DNA from: Bacillota bacterium
Lineage (GTDB): Bacteria > Bacillota > Bacilli > Paenibacillales > Paenibacillaceae
Assembly: GCA_023460795.1 (NCBI GenBank)
Contig: JAEWPC010000059.1
Location: 186,001-250,000 of the forward strand
Reading direction: 5' to 3'
DNA: 64,000 nt
The notes below the pieces were generated by a model. The model had not been told where the DNA came from, made no database searches, and saw only the letters and a program-made list of their open reading frames with translations. Numbering within the stretch: the first letter of the stretch is position 1; every line of letters begins with the position of its first letter. A program made the translations under genes and the position numbers. Below are positions 25,520-34,021 of this stretch, one piece after another.

Positions 25520-26548
25520 ATGAGCGGCGCACACCGCACGGAACGGCAACTCTCCGAGGATTCCGACCCATCCGGTTTTTGGCGCGAACGGCTGGAACAG
25601 ACGATTAGTCTCAAGGCGTTATGGCTGCTTATGGATCGCCTGCTTGAACCATCGCCGAACGCGGAATTGGACGATGAGCTTGTCGATCTAATCTTGCGTA
25701 AATCACAGGCGTTGCTGCGCGCGGATCGGGAACCGATCCAGTCCGGGAAAGCGCTGCATGATCGCGTAGGCGGATTGGCGCGGATCTACGGTGAGTTCGC
25801 CAGTGCGAAGGCTCGTTTCGAGGCGATGATCGCGGTTACCCTGCTAGGCAGGCTGGAGCTGAACCACCTGACGAGTTCCGAGCTTGAATGCTTAAGAACG
25901 ATCGTCTTCGAGCCGGTCGCCAGGCTTGGCATTGCCCTTGCCGCCGAGGAACAGGATCGTTGGCAGGTAATTGAAGCGCTCTGCTGCATTATGGACAGCC
26001 GGATCTATAACGAGAAGGATATCGTATCCAAACTGGATAACATGAAGGTCCCCCAGTTCGATCTTACGCAGAAGCTTCTTCGCAGATTACTTTGGGACCA
26101 TCTGGACTACTCGCAATTTCGAAGAGTCATATACGCCTTCTACATACGGTTAAGCTCGCGGCATTCGAAGCTCGGTTACGGGGATTTCGAATACGGCGAG
26201 ATGCTGTCCTACGTCTACGATTTCGGCAGCCGGAGCAGCGTCGTATACGAGTTCATGGCATGGAAAGCCGCCAATCCGATTCAGCTATCCTCCAGCTTCG
26301 AGCAAGCGCTCGTTCACTTTTTCGATTTCGAAGGCCGAGGCACGCTTAAGGACGGCGCCATCCGCCGAACGCTGCTTTCGTCTAACAATAAACCATTCAA
26401 TGAGCTCATTCGCGGCATATGGCTGGAGCAATCCGGCATCGTGACGAGGTTTGCGCACAAATACGGGAAAAAGCTCTTGGTCTCGCTCGTGCTGGCTGCA
26501 GCGGCAACGCTCGTCTGTATCCTAGCGTATAAGCACTGGCTAGAATGA
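25520..26548 (+). CDS. Hypothetical protein with C-terminal membrane anchor
   Basis: 342 residues, mostly helical and charged, with a single hydrophobic helix at the extreme C-terminus (about 318-337, LLVSLVLAAAATLVCILAYK) and no signal peptide. The topology is that of a tail-anchored cytoplasmic protein. No catalytic motif or known domain is recognised. AAGGAG precedes the ATG. Neighbours (rarD, an L,D-transpeptidase) give no functional clue. Confidence 0.78.
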   Translation: MSGAHRTERQLSEDSDPSGFWRERLEQTISLKALWLLMDRLLEPSPNAELDDELVDLILRKSQALLRADREPIQSGKALHDRVGGLARIYGEFASAKARFEAMIAVTLLGRLELNHLTSSELECLRTIVFEPVARLGIALAAEEQDRWQVIEALCCIMDSRIYNEKDIVSKLDNMKVPQFDLTQKLLRRLLWDHLDYSQFRRVIYAFYIRLSSRHSKLGYGDFEYGEMLSYVYDFGSRSSVVYEFMAWKAANPIQLSSSFEQALVHFFDFEGRGTLKDGAIRRTLLSSNNKPFNELIRGIWLEQSGIVTRFAHKYGKKLLVSLVLAAAATLVCILAYKHWLE

Positions 26549-26561
26549 GCATGGCCGTACC

Positions 26562-26900
26562 TTATGGGCGGATCGTGACCCTCGTGCCGACCGGGACAAG
26601 CGACTGCAACAGCAACACGTCTTCATTGTACATTCGTACGCAGCCATGACTGACCAACCTGCCGATCGATGCGGGATCGTTCGTGCCGTGAATCCCATAA
26701 TGAGGCTTGGACAAGCCCATCCAGAAGGCTCCGAAAGGACCTCCGGGATGGGCTTGTTTGTTGATAATCGTAAATTCTCCGGAGGGAGTTTGCGTCAGCA
26801 TTCTGCCGATTCCTACCGGAAATCCTCGCACGACGGTGTTGCCATCCAGCAAATACAGCTGTCGATCCGACAGATCGATGATGATTCGGTAACTCGGCAT
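26562..26900 (-). CDS. L,D-transpeptidase (YkuD domain), short form
   Basis: 112 residues forming an almost bare YkuD catalytic domain: HGTNDPASIGR and the active-site SHGCVRM with catalytic Cys about 91 and His two residues earlier. Such enzymes make 3-3 peptidoglycan cross-links or act in the spore cortex or coat. It lacks both a signal peptide and the LysM domain of longer homologues, as in B. subtilis YciB/YqjB-like short forms, so its route to the envelope is unclear. AAAGGAG precedes the ATG. Confidence 0.9.
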   Translation of the reverse strand: MPSYRIIIDLSDRQLYLLDGNTVVRGFPVGIGRMLTQTPSGEFTIINKQAHPGGPFGAFWMGLSKPHYGIHGTNDPASIGRLVSHGCVRMYNEDVLLLQSLVPVGTRVTIRP

Positions 26901-26940
26901 ACGTCACTCTCCTTTGGTAATCAGCATATTCGCGAAAACC

Positions 26941-29349
26941 ATGGAATTAGCCATCATTTCGGTAAAATCGCGCATTGGGCTGCCTATCGATGAACTTCAT
27001 AATGAAGCTATACCATCGATAGAAAGCGGGGAGAAACACCTGAGCTGGAGAGTGGAAGAGAACGCGTTCGATCCGGATCGGATCGCCATGAACGGCAACA
27101 AGTTCATGATCGGCAATGGAGCGATCGGATACAGGGGAACGCTGGAGGAGTTTGCGAAGGAGCAATTGACCGCAAGCACGGTGGCGGGACTATACGACAA
27201 AGTCGGCGACGGATGGCGCGAGCCGATTAACGCGCCGAACGGATTATACACGCGGATCGAGTGCGATGGAGAGCCGCTAAGCGTACTGCATTCGGAGATC
27301 GCGGGGCACTCGCAATCGCTTAACCTTGCGGAGGCGAGCTTCAGCCGGAATACGCTGTATTCGGCGAAGTCCGGCGGTACGGTCGAGGTCCGTTCCGAAC
27401 GGTTCGTCAGCATGGAGCAACTGAGCCTGATTGCGATGAAATACGAGTTCCGTGCGTCGACGGCTTGCGACATCGTCGTGGAGACGGGCATCGACGGGGA
27501 CGTGTGGGACATTAACGGTCCGCATCTCGAGAGCAAGTCGGTATGGTCCGAGGATGGCGTCGTCGGACTGACCGCGATCACGCATGAGCTTCGAGTGGAA
27601 CTGACGGTTGCCGAAGGAGTGAGGTGGAACGCCGACGCCGAGAGGCCGGACGAGAGCCGGGACCCCGGATCGTCGATCCGGCGATTCCGTCTGTGCTGTG
27701 AGCCCGGAGTGACTTACGGTTTCACGAAATACGTATGTATTAGCCACGGGCAGTCGGAGGGGAAATCGTCGGCCGCAACCGCGTTGTCTATCGTCAACGC
27801 CGCGCTTCAGCTTTCCTACGAGACGCATCTGCAGGAGCATCGCGCGCATTGGGAACGCAAATGGGAAGCGTCCGACATCGAGATCGAGGGGGACGAGGAG
27901 GCTCAATTCGCGCTTCGTTACAGCTTGTACCAGCTGCATATTATCGCGCCGACGCATTCCGAGCGCGTCTCGATTCCGGCCAGGGGGCTGTCGGGCCAGG
28001 TGTACAAAGGAGCCGTGTTCTGGGATACGGAGATGTTCATGCTGCCGTTTTTCCTCCATACGCAGCCCGAGATCGCTCGCAACCTGGTCATGTATCGGGT
28101 TCATACGTTGGACGGAGCGCGCCGGAAAGCGGCCGAGTACGGCTATCGGGGAGCGTTCTATGCATGGGAAAGCCAGGATACCGGGGACGACGCCTGCACG
28201 CTGTTCAATATTACGGACGTGTTCACGAATCGGCCGATGCGGACGTACTTCCGCGACAAGCAGGTTCATATTAGCGCGGACGCCGCATTCGGGGTCTGGC
28301 AGTACTACGAATTCACGGGAGACGAGAGCGTTCTGCTGGAAGGCGGCGCCGAAGTCATCCTGGAGTGCGCGCGATTCTTCTGCTCGTACGCCTACTACAA
28401 GCATGACAAGCAGCGTTACGAGATTCTCGATGTGACGGGTCCCGACGAGTATCACGAGCGCGTGGGCAATAACGCGTTCACGAACGCCATGGCGCATAAG
28501 ACGATCGAGATCGCGCTGCGGATGCTGGAGGTGCTGGCCGACAAGCATCCGGACTATGGCGAGTCGTTAATCGAGAAGCTGGATTATCTCGAGGACGAAC
28601 GGATGCTGAAGACGATGCTGGAGCGTCTATACGTTCCTCTGCCAGATCCGGCAACCTCGATCATCGAGCAGTTCGACGGCTATCACAAGCTGGAGGACGT
28701 CGATCTACGGACGCTCAAAAGCCGCATTCTGAACGTAAACGAATATCTTGGCGGCGGCAACGGACTGGCGACGACGACGCGAATTCTGAAGCAGGCCGAC
28801 GTCGTGCTCCTGCTGCATCTGTTCAAGCGCCGTTATTCGCAGGACGTGAAACGCGCCAACTGGGAGTTCTACGAGCCGCGCACGGAGCACGGTTCGAGCT
28901 TAAGCGCCTGCATCTACGCGCTCGTCGCATCGGATATCGGTAATCCGGATTGGGCTTACCGGTACTTCCTCCGGACGGCGACGATCGATCTGACCGGCGA
29001 ATCGAAGCAATACGTCGGCACGCTGTACATCGGCGGGACGCATCCCGCGGCGAACGGCGGCGCTTGGATGGCGGCGGTGCTCGGCTTCGCGGGCATCGAC
29101 GCCGGCGAGGGAGCCGTGCGCATTCGGCCGGCCCTGCCCGAAGGGTGGCAGTCGATCAAGTTCGGCATAGCCTTCCGGGGCGGGCGATATCGCATCGAGG
29201 TATCGAAGACGGAAGTCGTCGTCAGCGCGGATGCCGGCAACGAATCCGCACAGCCGTTCATCGCGAATGGCAAGTCGGCTTCCGTTGCTCCAGGGGCTAA
29301 GTATTCATGGACGTTGAACAAAACGGCGGGAGGTGCGCGTCATGCTTAA
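26941..29349 (+). CDS. Glycoside hydrolase family 65 disaccharide phosphorylase
   Basis: Phosphorolyses an alpha-glucosyl disaccharide (maltose, trehalose, kojibiose or nigerose; specificity not predictable) to beta-glucose-1-phosphate. Landmarks: N-terminal beta-sandwich with NGNKFMIGNGAIGYRGTLEE; (alpha/alpha)6 barrel with FWDTEMFMLPFF; the general acid Glu in VTGPDEYHERVGNNAF (about residue 503); EPRTEHGSSLSACIYALVA; and the C-terminal sheet. No signal peptide. The start is uncertain: the ATG at 26941 lacks a ribosome site, while GCGGGGAG sits 6 bp before a CTG at 27040, right where homologues begin. Its product is used by the beta-phosphoglucomutase gene, which overlaps the stop by 8 bp. 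Confidence 0.92.
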   Translation: MELAIISVKSRIGLPIDELHNEAIPSIESGEKHLSWRVEENAFDPDRIAMNGNKFMIGNGAIGYRGTLEEFAKEQLTASTVAGLYDKVGDGWREPINAPNGLYTRIECDGEPLSVLHSEIAGHSQSLNLAEASFSRNTLYSAKSGGTVEVRSERFVSMEQLSLIAMKYEFRASTACDIVVETGIDGDVWDINGPHLESKSVWSEDGVVGLTAITHELRVELTVAEGVRWNADAERPDESRDPGSSIRRFRLCCEPGVTYGFTKYVCISHGQSEGKSSAATALSIVNAALQLSYETHLQEHRAHWERKWEASDIEIEGDEEAQFALRYSLYQLHIIAPTHSERVSIPARGLSGQVYKGAVFWDTEMFMLPFFLHTQPEIARNLVMYRVHTLDGARRKAAEYGYRGAFYAWESQDTGDDACTLFNITDVFTNRPMRTYFRDKQVHISADAAFGVWQYYEFTGDESVLLEGGAEVILECARFFCSYAYYKHDKQRYEILDVTGPDEYHERVGNNAFTNAMAHKTIEIALRMLEVLADKHPDYGESLIEKLDYLEDERMLKTMLERLYVPLPDPATSIIEQFDGYHKLEDVDLRTLKSRILNVNEYLGGGNGLATTTRILKQADVVLLLHLFKRRYSQDVKRANWEFYEPRTEHGSSLSACIYALVASDIGNPDWAYRYFLRTATIDLTGESKQYVGTLYIGGTHPAANGGAWMAAVLGFAGIDAGEGAVRIRPALPEGWQSIKFGIAFRGGRYRIEVSKTEVVVSADAGNESAQPFIANGKSASVAPGAKYSWTLNKTAGGARHA

Positions 29350-29977
29350 CCGGATTAAAGGCGCGATATTCGATTTGGACGGAGTCATCGTCGACACGGC
29401 CAAGTATCATTATTTGGCTTGGAAACAGCTCGCTGACCAGCGAGGCATCGCGTTCACCGAGCACGACAACGAGCGATTGAAGGGCGTAAGCCGGATGCGG
29501 TCGCTGGACATCATCCTCGAGCTTGGAGGCTTGACGTTGCCGGACGAAGAGAAGGAAGCGATGGCGACGTATAAGAACGAGCTGTATCTCGACTACATCC
29601 GCCGCATGGACGAGTCCGAGATTCTGCCCGGAGCGAAGGAATATATGACCTCGTTGCGGGCGAAGGGGGTTCGAATCGCGCTCGGCTCCGCGAGCAAGAA
29701 CGCGGCATTCATCCTAGAGCGCGTAGGGCTTAGCGAGTTGTTCGACGCGGTCATCGACGGCACGAAGGTGTCCAAGGCGAAGCCGGATCCCGAGGTGTTC
29801 CTCGTCGCCTGCGAGTCGCTCGGTCTGACGCCGCGAGACTGCGCCGTTTACGAGGACGCGGCCGCCGGCGTTCAAGCCGCGAAGGCAGCCGGCATCTACG
29901 TCGTCGGCATCGGCACTGCCGACGTGCTGGGGGAAGCCGACGAAGTCGTCGCGGGGTTGGGTGATTTGGTTGGGTAG
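29342..29977 (+). CDS. pgmB: Beta-phosphoglucomutase
   Basis: HAD-superfamily enzyme converting beta-glucose-1-phosphate to glucose-6-phosphate, completing the phosphorylase pathway. Motif I is FDLDGVIVDTAKYHYLAW, whose D-x-D pair is nucleophile and acid/base; the cap has LKGVSRMRSLDIIL; motif II LGSASKNAAFILE; motif III TKVSKAKPDPEVF; motif IV YEDAAAGVQAAKAAG. ATG at 29342 with GGGAGGTG upstream. It is translationally coupled to the GH65 gene. Confidence 0.95.
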   Translation: MLNRIKGAIFDLDGVIVDTAKYHYLAWKQLADQRGIAFTEHDNERLKGVSRMRSLDIILELGGLTLPDEEKEAMATYKNELYLDYIRRMDESEILPGAKEYMTSLRAKGVRIALGSASKNAAFILERVGLSELFDAVIDGTKVSKAKPDPEVFLVACESLGLTPRDCAVYEDAAAGVQAAKAAGIYVVGIGTADVLGEADEVVAGLGDLVG

Positions 29978-30021
29978 GAGCAGGTAGGCGGATATCGGCA
30001 GTTGAAATGATCTATCACATG

Positions 30022-30060
30022 CGGCGCAGGGGAGACCATCTCCTGTCGCCTTTTTTATTT
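30022..30060 (+). terminator. Terminator of the GH65-pgmB operon
   Basis: A GGCGCAGGGGAG / CTCCTGTCGCC stem with small mismatches is followed by TTTTTTATTT. AT-rich accessory DNA begins right after it. Confidence 0.8.
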
Positions 30061-30173
30061 GTCAAAAATTCTACTAGTATCTATGCAATAAATATCTCTT
30101 CTTGGTAGAATGTTCAAGAAAATAAATTAATAGTTCGAAAGGTATAAAAATATATTGAAAGGTGAGATTTGTA

Positions 30174-33100
30174 GTGAAAATTAGGGTATTTGGACTCGTG
30201 ATAGTGGTGCTGGTAGTTTGTTTGTTGGCGGCTGCACCTAGTACCAAAGCAGCAAGCTATCGCTATCAGTATAATTACAATAATCAGTTGATCTCGGTTC
30301 AATATACTGATGATGTTCAGAGTAGATATCAGATGCAATATGATTTGAATGGGAATTTGCTTGCGAGACACAAACTGGCTGAATCTAACTTAGCTGGTGG
30401 ACAAATACATACGATTGCTCTGCGCAACGATCAGACAGTATGGACTTGGGGCGGTAATGATTCGGGACAATTAGGAGACGGAACGACGAATAATCATAGT
30501 CGTCCGGCACAAGTCCCTGGTCTGGAGACGGTCATTGAGGTTGCTGCTGGGGATTATCATAGTCTCGTTCTAAAGGCGGATGGAACAGTATGGGCATTCG
30601 GCAGTAATACATACGGACAGCTTGGGGACGGTACGTTAACGAATAGATTGGTTCCGGTACAAGTAGTTGGACTTAGCAGTATTGTTTCCATAACGGCAGG
30701 TAGCGACTTCAGTCTAGCACTTGACAAACATGGGAACGTTTGGGGCTTCGGTCGCAACCAATTCGGTCAATTGGGAGACGGAACAACAAGCAATAAGACG
30801 AAACCTGTAAAGGTTAAGACGAGTGATATAAATGCAATTTCGGCAGGAGCTAATCATGTGTTAGCTACAACCAATTCTGGTCAGCTTTGGTCGTGGGGGG
30901 CTAATCAGAGCGCTCAACTTGGTGATGGGACTGTTGTAAATAAGTCATTGCCATCAGTGATTTCTGGAATAGATTCCGTTCAATGGATCGCAGCGGGAGG
31001 GTCTTTTAGTCTTGCGCTAAAGAGCGATGGTAGTGTGTGGGGATTTGGTCATAGTTATGGTCAACCAGACAGTTCAGTGCCAGTTATGATTTCAAACGGT
31101 GCAATTGATATTTCGGCTGGACCAAACCACGTTTTTATCTTGGGTGAAAATGGTTATCTATTGGCCTGGGGACAAAATAATCACGGTCAGTTAGGTTTTC
31201 CGAATTTCTTTCCGTGTTGTGACATTCCAAACCCTGCGATGGTAGTTTCAGTTAATGCCGCCAATGTGGCCAAAAGTATGAATCATAGTTTATTTGTAGG
31301 AAAAGATGGTACGGTATGGGCAGCCGGAGCTAACAATTATGGGCAAATAGGAAATGGTACAGTCCAAGAGTTAAATGAATTTATACCCGTATTCGAACTT
31401 AACAATTCTGCACCTAGCGAGCCTACGAATGTCGCTGTAAGCGAGATAACGAACTCAACGATTCGCTTATTGTGGAGCCCATCCGTTGACAATGCAGGCA
31501 TTGGGTATTACGAGGTGTACGATGGCTCGACTTTAATATCAACGACACCGAATTCCGAACCGGGTATCGTAATTGATAATCTGACTTCCAACACATATTA
31601 CCATCTTACCGTCAAAGCGGTCGATATATCAGGAAATAGTTCAGCATCCAGTGCAATTGTTGACGTGCTAACGAAACCGAACGCTCCTGCGAACGCAACC
31701 GTAACGGAAACGACTGCGACTACAGTAAGTTTAAAATGGGAAGCTCCGGAAATACACGAAGGTATCGCGGGCTACGTCATTTATTCCGGAGACATTATTA
31801 TCGGCACGACAACGGCAACGTCGTTTACAGCGACGGAGCTTGAATCGGAGCAATCCTACGATTTTTATATCAAAGCGAAGGATGTAGCTGACCAGTTATC
31901 GGATGTGAGTAATACCGTTAATGCAACGACGGAAAGCGGATGGGTAGAACCGGATCCACAAGGGAATCTCCTGTTAAACTCCGGGTTCGAGCATGTAATT
32001 ACTGGAAATCCACCGTCCTGGAACAAATATATATCGAGCGCAGCAAGCGGCGGCGTCACAAGCATAACTTCGCCGGTGAATGGCGGCAGCAAGGCGGTAC
32101 AGCTTGCGGCAAGCGGACTGCCTGCGTGGGATAATGCGCATATATCGCAGCGGTTCGAAGTGACGGGAGGCGGATATTACCGCCTGACCGGATATTTGCA
32201 GGCTGCGGCACTGGAACATGCGTTCGGTCAGTTGCAAGTTCAGTTTAATGATGCGAACGACCAATACATTACGCACGATGCGGCTAAAATCGAGAACGTC
32301 ACGAGTGACTACTTGATGCTAGAGCTCAACAAAGCAATTCCGGCGAATGCGAAGTATGCATACGTGACGGTGCAATTGGTCGCGAACGATGCGAACGGTT
32401 CGGGCACGTTGTACGTCGACGACGTGAAGTTCGAATATGCGTCTGAAGCGGAAATGTTAACGAACGGCGGAATGGAAAGCGGCCTGGACGGCGTCATTCC
32501 TGGATGGGGCAAGAGCTTAGAGGCGCCGACCGGGGGCATTGTAAGCGTCACTTCGCCGGTGAATGGCGGCAGCCGTGCGGTTCAGATGACAGCTGACGGA
32601 ATGGACATTTGGAACCGGGCATATATGACGCAACGGATGGATGTGATCGGGGGCAGCTCATACCGGTTGTCCGGGCAGTTCCAGGTCGATGCGTTGGAGC
32701 GTGCGCTAGCGGAGCTGACCATTCGGTTCTTCGATGCGAACAATCAATACATCTCTGACTACCTGATCTCGATTAACGAGGTGACGAACGGCTACGCACT
32801 GCTGGAGCAGAACCGGGTCGTACCTGCGAACGCGGCGTATGCAGAGGTCATGGTTTCGCTTGTTGCCAACGAAGCGAACGGTTCGGGCACGATCTATGTG
32901 GACGACGTGAAGTTCGAATATGTAACGGATGCTGCTCTATTGGTAAACGGCGGAATGGAAAGCGCGACGGCCAACGGACCGATCGGTTGGAACAAATATG
33001 TATCGAGCGCGGCGAGCGGCGGCGTCACAAGCATAACTTCGCCGGTGAATGGCGGCAGCAAGGCGGTACAGCTTGCGGCAAGCGGACTGCCTGCATGGGA

Positions 33101-33902
33101 TAACGCAAATATATCGCAGCGGTTCGAAGTGACGGGAGGCGGATATTACCGCCTGACTGGATATTTGCAGGCTGTGGCGCTGGATCATGCGTTCGGTCAA
33201 CTGCAAGTTCAGTTTAACGATGCGAACGACCAATACATTACGAACTATATTACCGATGTCGAGAATGTCACGAGCGGCTACTTAATGCTAGAGCAGAACA
33301 AAGCGATTCCGGAGAATGCGAAGTATGCGTATGTGACGGTGCAATTGGTCGCGAACGATGCGAACGGTTCGGGCACGTTGTACGTCGACGATGTGAAGTT
33401 CGAATATGCGTCTGAAGCGGCACTGCTGACGAACGGTGGAATGGAAAGCGGTCTGGACGGCGTCATTCCAGGGTGGCGGACGCATGTGTCTGAACTTGCG
33501 ACGGGCAGCGTGACTAGTGTTACTTCATCGGTGTATGGTAATAAGGGTGTTATGATTTCAGCAAGTGGATTACCTGCATGGGACAATGCCAATCTGTCCC
33601 AGAGGGTTGAAGTTACTGGTGGCGTCAACTACCGGTTAACGGGATATCTTCACGCGGTTGAACTGGATCATGCATATGGTCAAATGCACATTTTGTTTAC
33701 AGATGTGAATGATCAGTATATCTCACATTACTCTACCGACCTAACAAGCGTTACAAACGGATATGAGATTCTTCAGAATACCAACGCAGTTCCTGGCAAT
33801 GCAAAGTATGCATATATCACAATCTATCTAGTTGCTAATGAAGCCGGCGGATCAGGGACCTTATATGCAGATGAAGTGAGACTGGAATTATTGGTTGAAT
33901 AG
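30174..33902 (+). CDS. Secreted RCC1-repeat / fibronectin-III / CBM-like repeat protein
   Basis: 1242 residues with a signal peptide (about 1-26, VCLLAAAPSTKA). Order: a short YD/RHS-like piece (SYRYQYNYNNQLISV, YDLNGNLLARH, about 28-70); RCC1-type propeller repeats (about 75-405, recurring W-G-N-x-x-G-Q-L-G-D-G); two fibronectin-III domains (about 413-500 and 500-590); then four tandem modules of about 155 residues (598-756, 758-917, 918-1077, 1078-1242), each opening with N-G-G-M-E-S or NSGFE and ending YVDDVKFEY, resembling carbohydrate-binding beta-sandwiches (CBM4/9-like). GTG start at 30174 behind AGGTGAG. The module region is GC-rich while both ends of the gene are AT-rich. It precedes the RHS toxin gene in the same direction and may be a surface adhesin or part of the toxin locus. 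Confidence 0.85.
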   Translation: MKIRVFGLVIVVLVVCLLAAAPSTKAASYRYQYNYNNQLISVQYTDDVQSRYQMQYDLNGNLLARHKLAESNLAGGQIHTIALRNDQTVWTWGGNDSGQLGDGTTNNHSRPAQVPGLETVIEVAAGDYHSLVLKADGTVWAFGSNTYGQLGDGTLTNRLVPVQVVGLSSIVSITAGSDFSLALDKHGNVWGFGRNQFGQLGDGTTSNKTKPVKVKTSDINAISAGANHVLATTNSGQLWSWGANQSAQLGDGTVVNKSLPSVISGIDSVQWIAAGGSFSLALKSDGSVWGFGHSYGQPDSSVPVMISNGAIDISAGPNHVFILGENGYLLAWGQNNHGQLGFPNFFPCCDIPNPAMVVSVNAANVAKSMNHSLFVGKDGTVWAAGANNYGQIGNGTVQELNEFIPVFELNNSAPSEPTNVAVSEITNSTIRLLWSPSVDNAGIGYYEVYDGSTLISTTPNSEPGIVIDNLTSNTYYHLTVKAVDISGNSSASSAIVDVLTKPNAPANATVTETTATTVSLKWEAPEIHEGIAGYVIYSGDIIIGTTTATSFTATELESEQSYDFYIKAKDVADQLSDVSNTVNATTESGWVEPDPQGNLLLNSGFEHVITGNPPSWNKYISSAASGGVTSITSPVNGGSKAVQLAASGLPAWDNAHISQRFEVTGGGYYRLTGYLQAAALEHAFGQLQVQFNDANDQYITHDAAKIENVTSDYLMLELNKAIPANAKYAYVTVQLVANDANGSGTLYVDDVKFEYASEAEMLTNGGMESGLDGVIPGWGKSLEAPTGGIVSVTSPVNGGSRAVQMTADGMDIWNRAYMTQRMDVIGGSSYRLSGQFQVDALERALAELTIRFFDANNQYISDYLISINEVTNGYALLEQNRVVPANAAYAEVMVSLVANEANGSGTIYVDDVKFEYVTDAALLVNGGMESATANGPIGWNKYVSSAASGGVTSITSPVNGGSKAVQLAASGLPAWDNANISQRFEVTGGGYYRLTGYLQAVALDHAFGQLQVQFNDANDQYITNYITDVENVTSGYLMLEQNKAIPENAKYAYVTVQLVANDANGSGTLYVDDVKFEYASEAALLTNGGMESGLDGVIPGWRTHVSELATGSVTSVTSSVYGNKGVMISASGLPAWDNANLSQRVEVTGGVNYRLTGYLHAVELDHAYGQMHILFTDVNDQYISHYSTDLTSVTNGYEILQNTNAVPGNAKYAYITIYLVANEAGGSGTLYADEVRLELLVE
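32019..33475 (+). repeat. Internal duplication of about 487 bp within the CBM-like modules
   Basis: Segment 32019-32505 recurs at 32989-33475 at a constant offset of 970 bp with few substitutions and no evident indels. The intervening module and the last module are much more diverged in DNA sequence. This indicates a recent two-module duplication or gene conversion. Confidence 0.85.
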
Positions 33903-34021
33903 ATAAGCAAAGCATAGTTCTAGATCATTAAAGTGAAATCGAAAGTGTTTTAAATCAATAGCTGTGGAGTCAGATAAGTACAAGAATTCGAAGATTATAA
34001 GTACACTAGGAGGTACTTTTG

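Noticed and set aside
27277..28548. A 423-codon minus-strand frame opposite GH65
   Set aside because: Shadow of the catalytic region; Arg-rich and without a recognisable fold.
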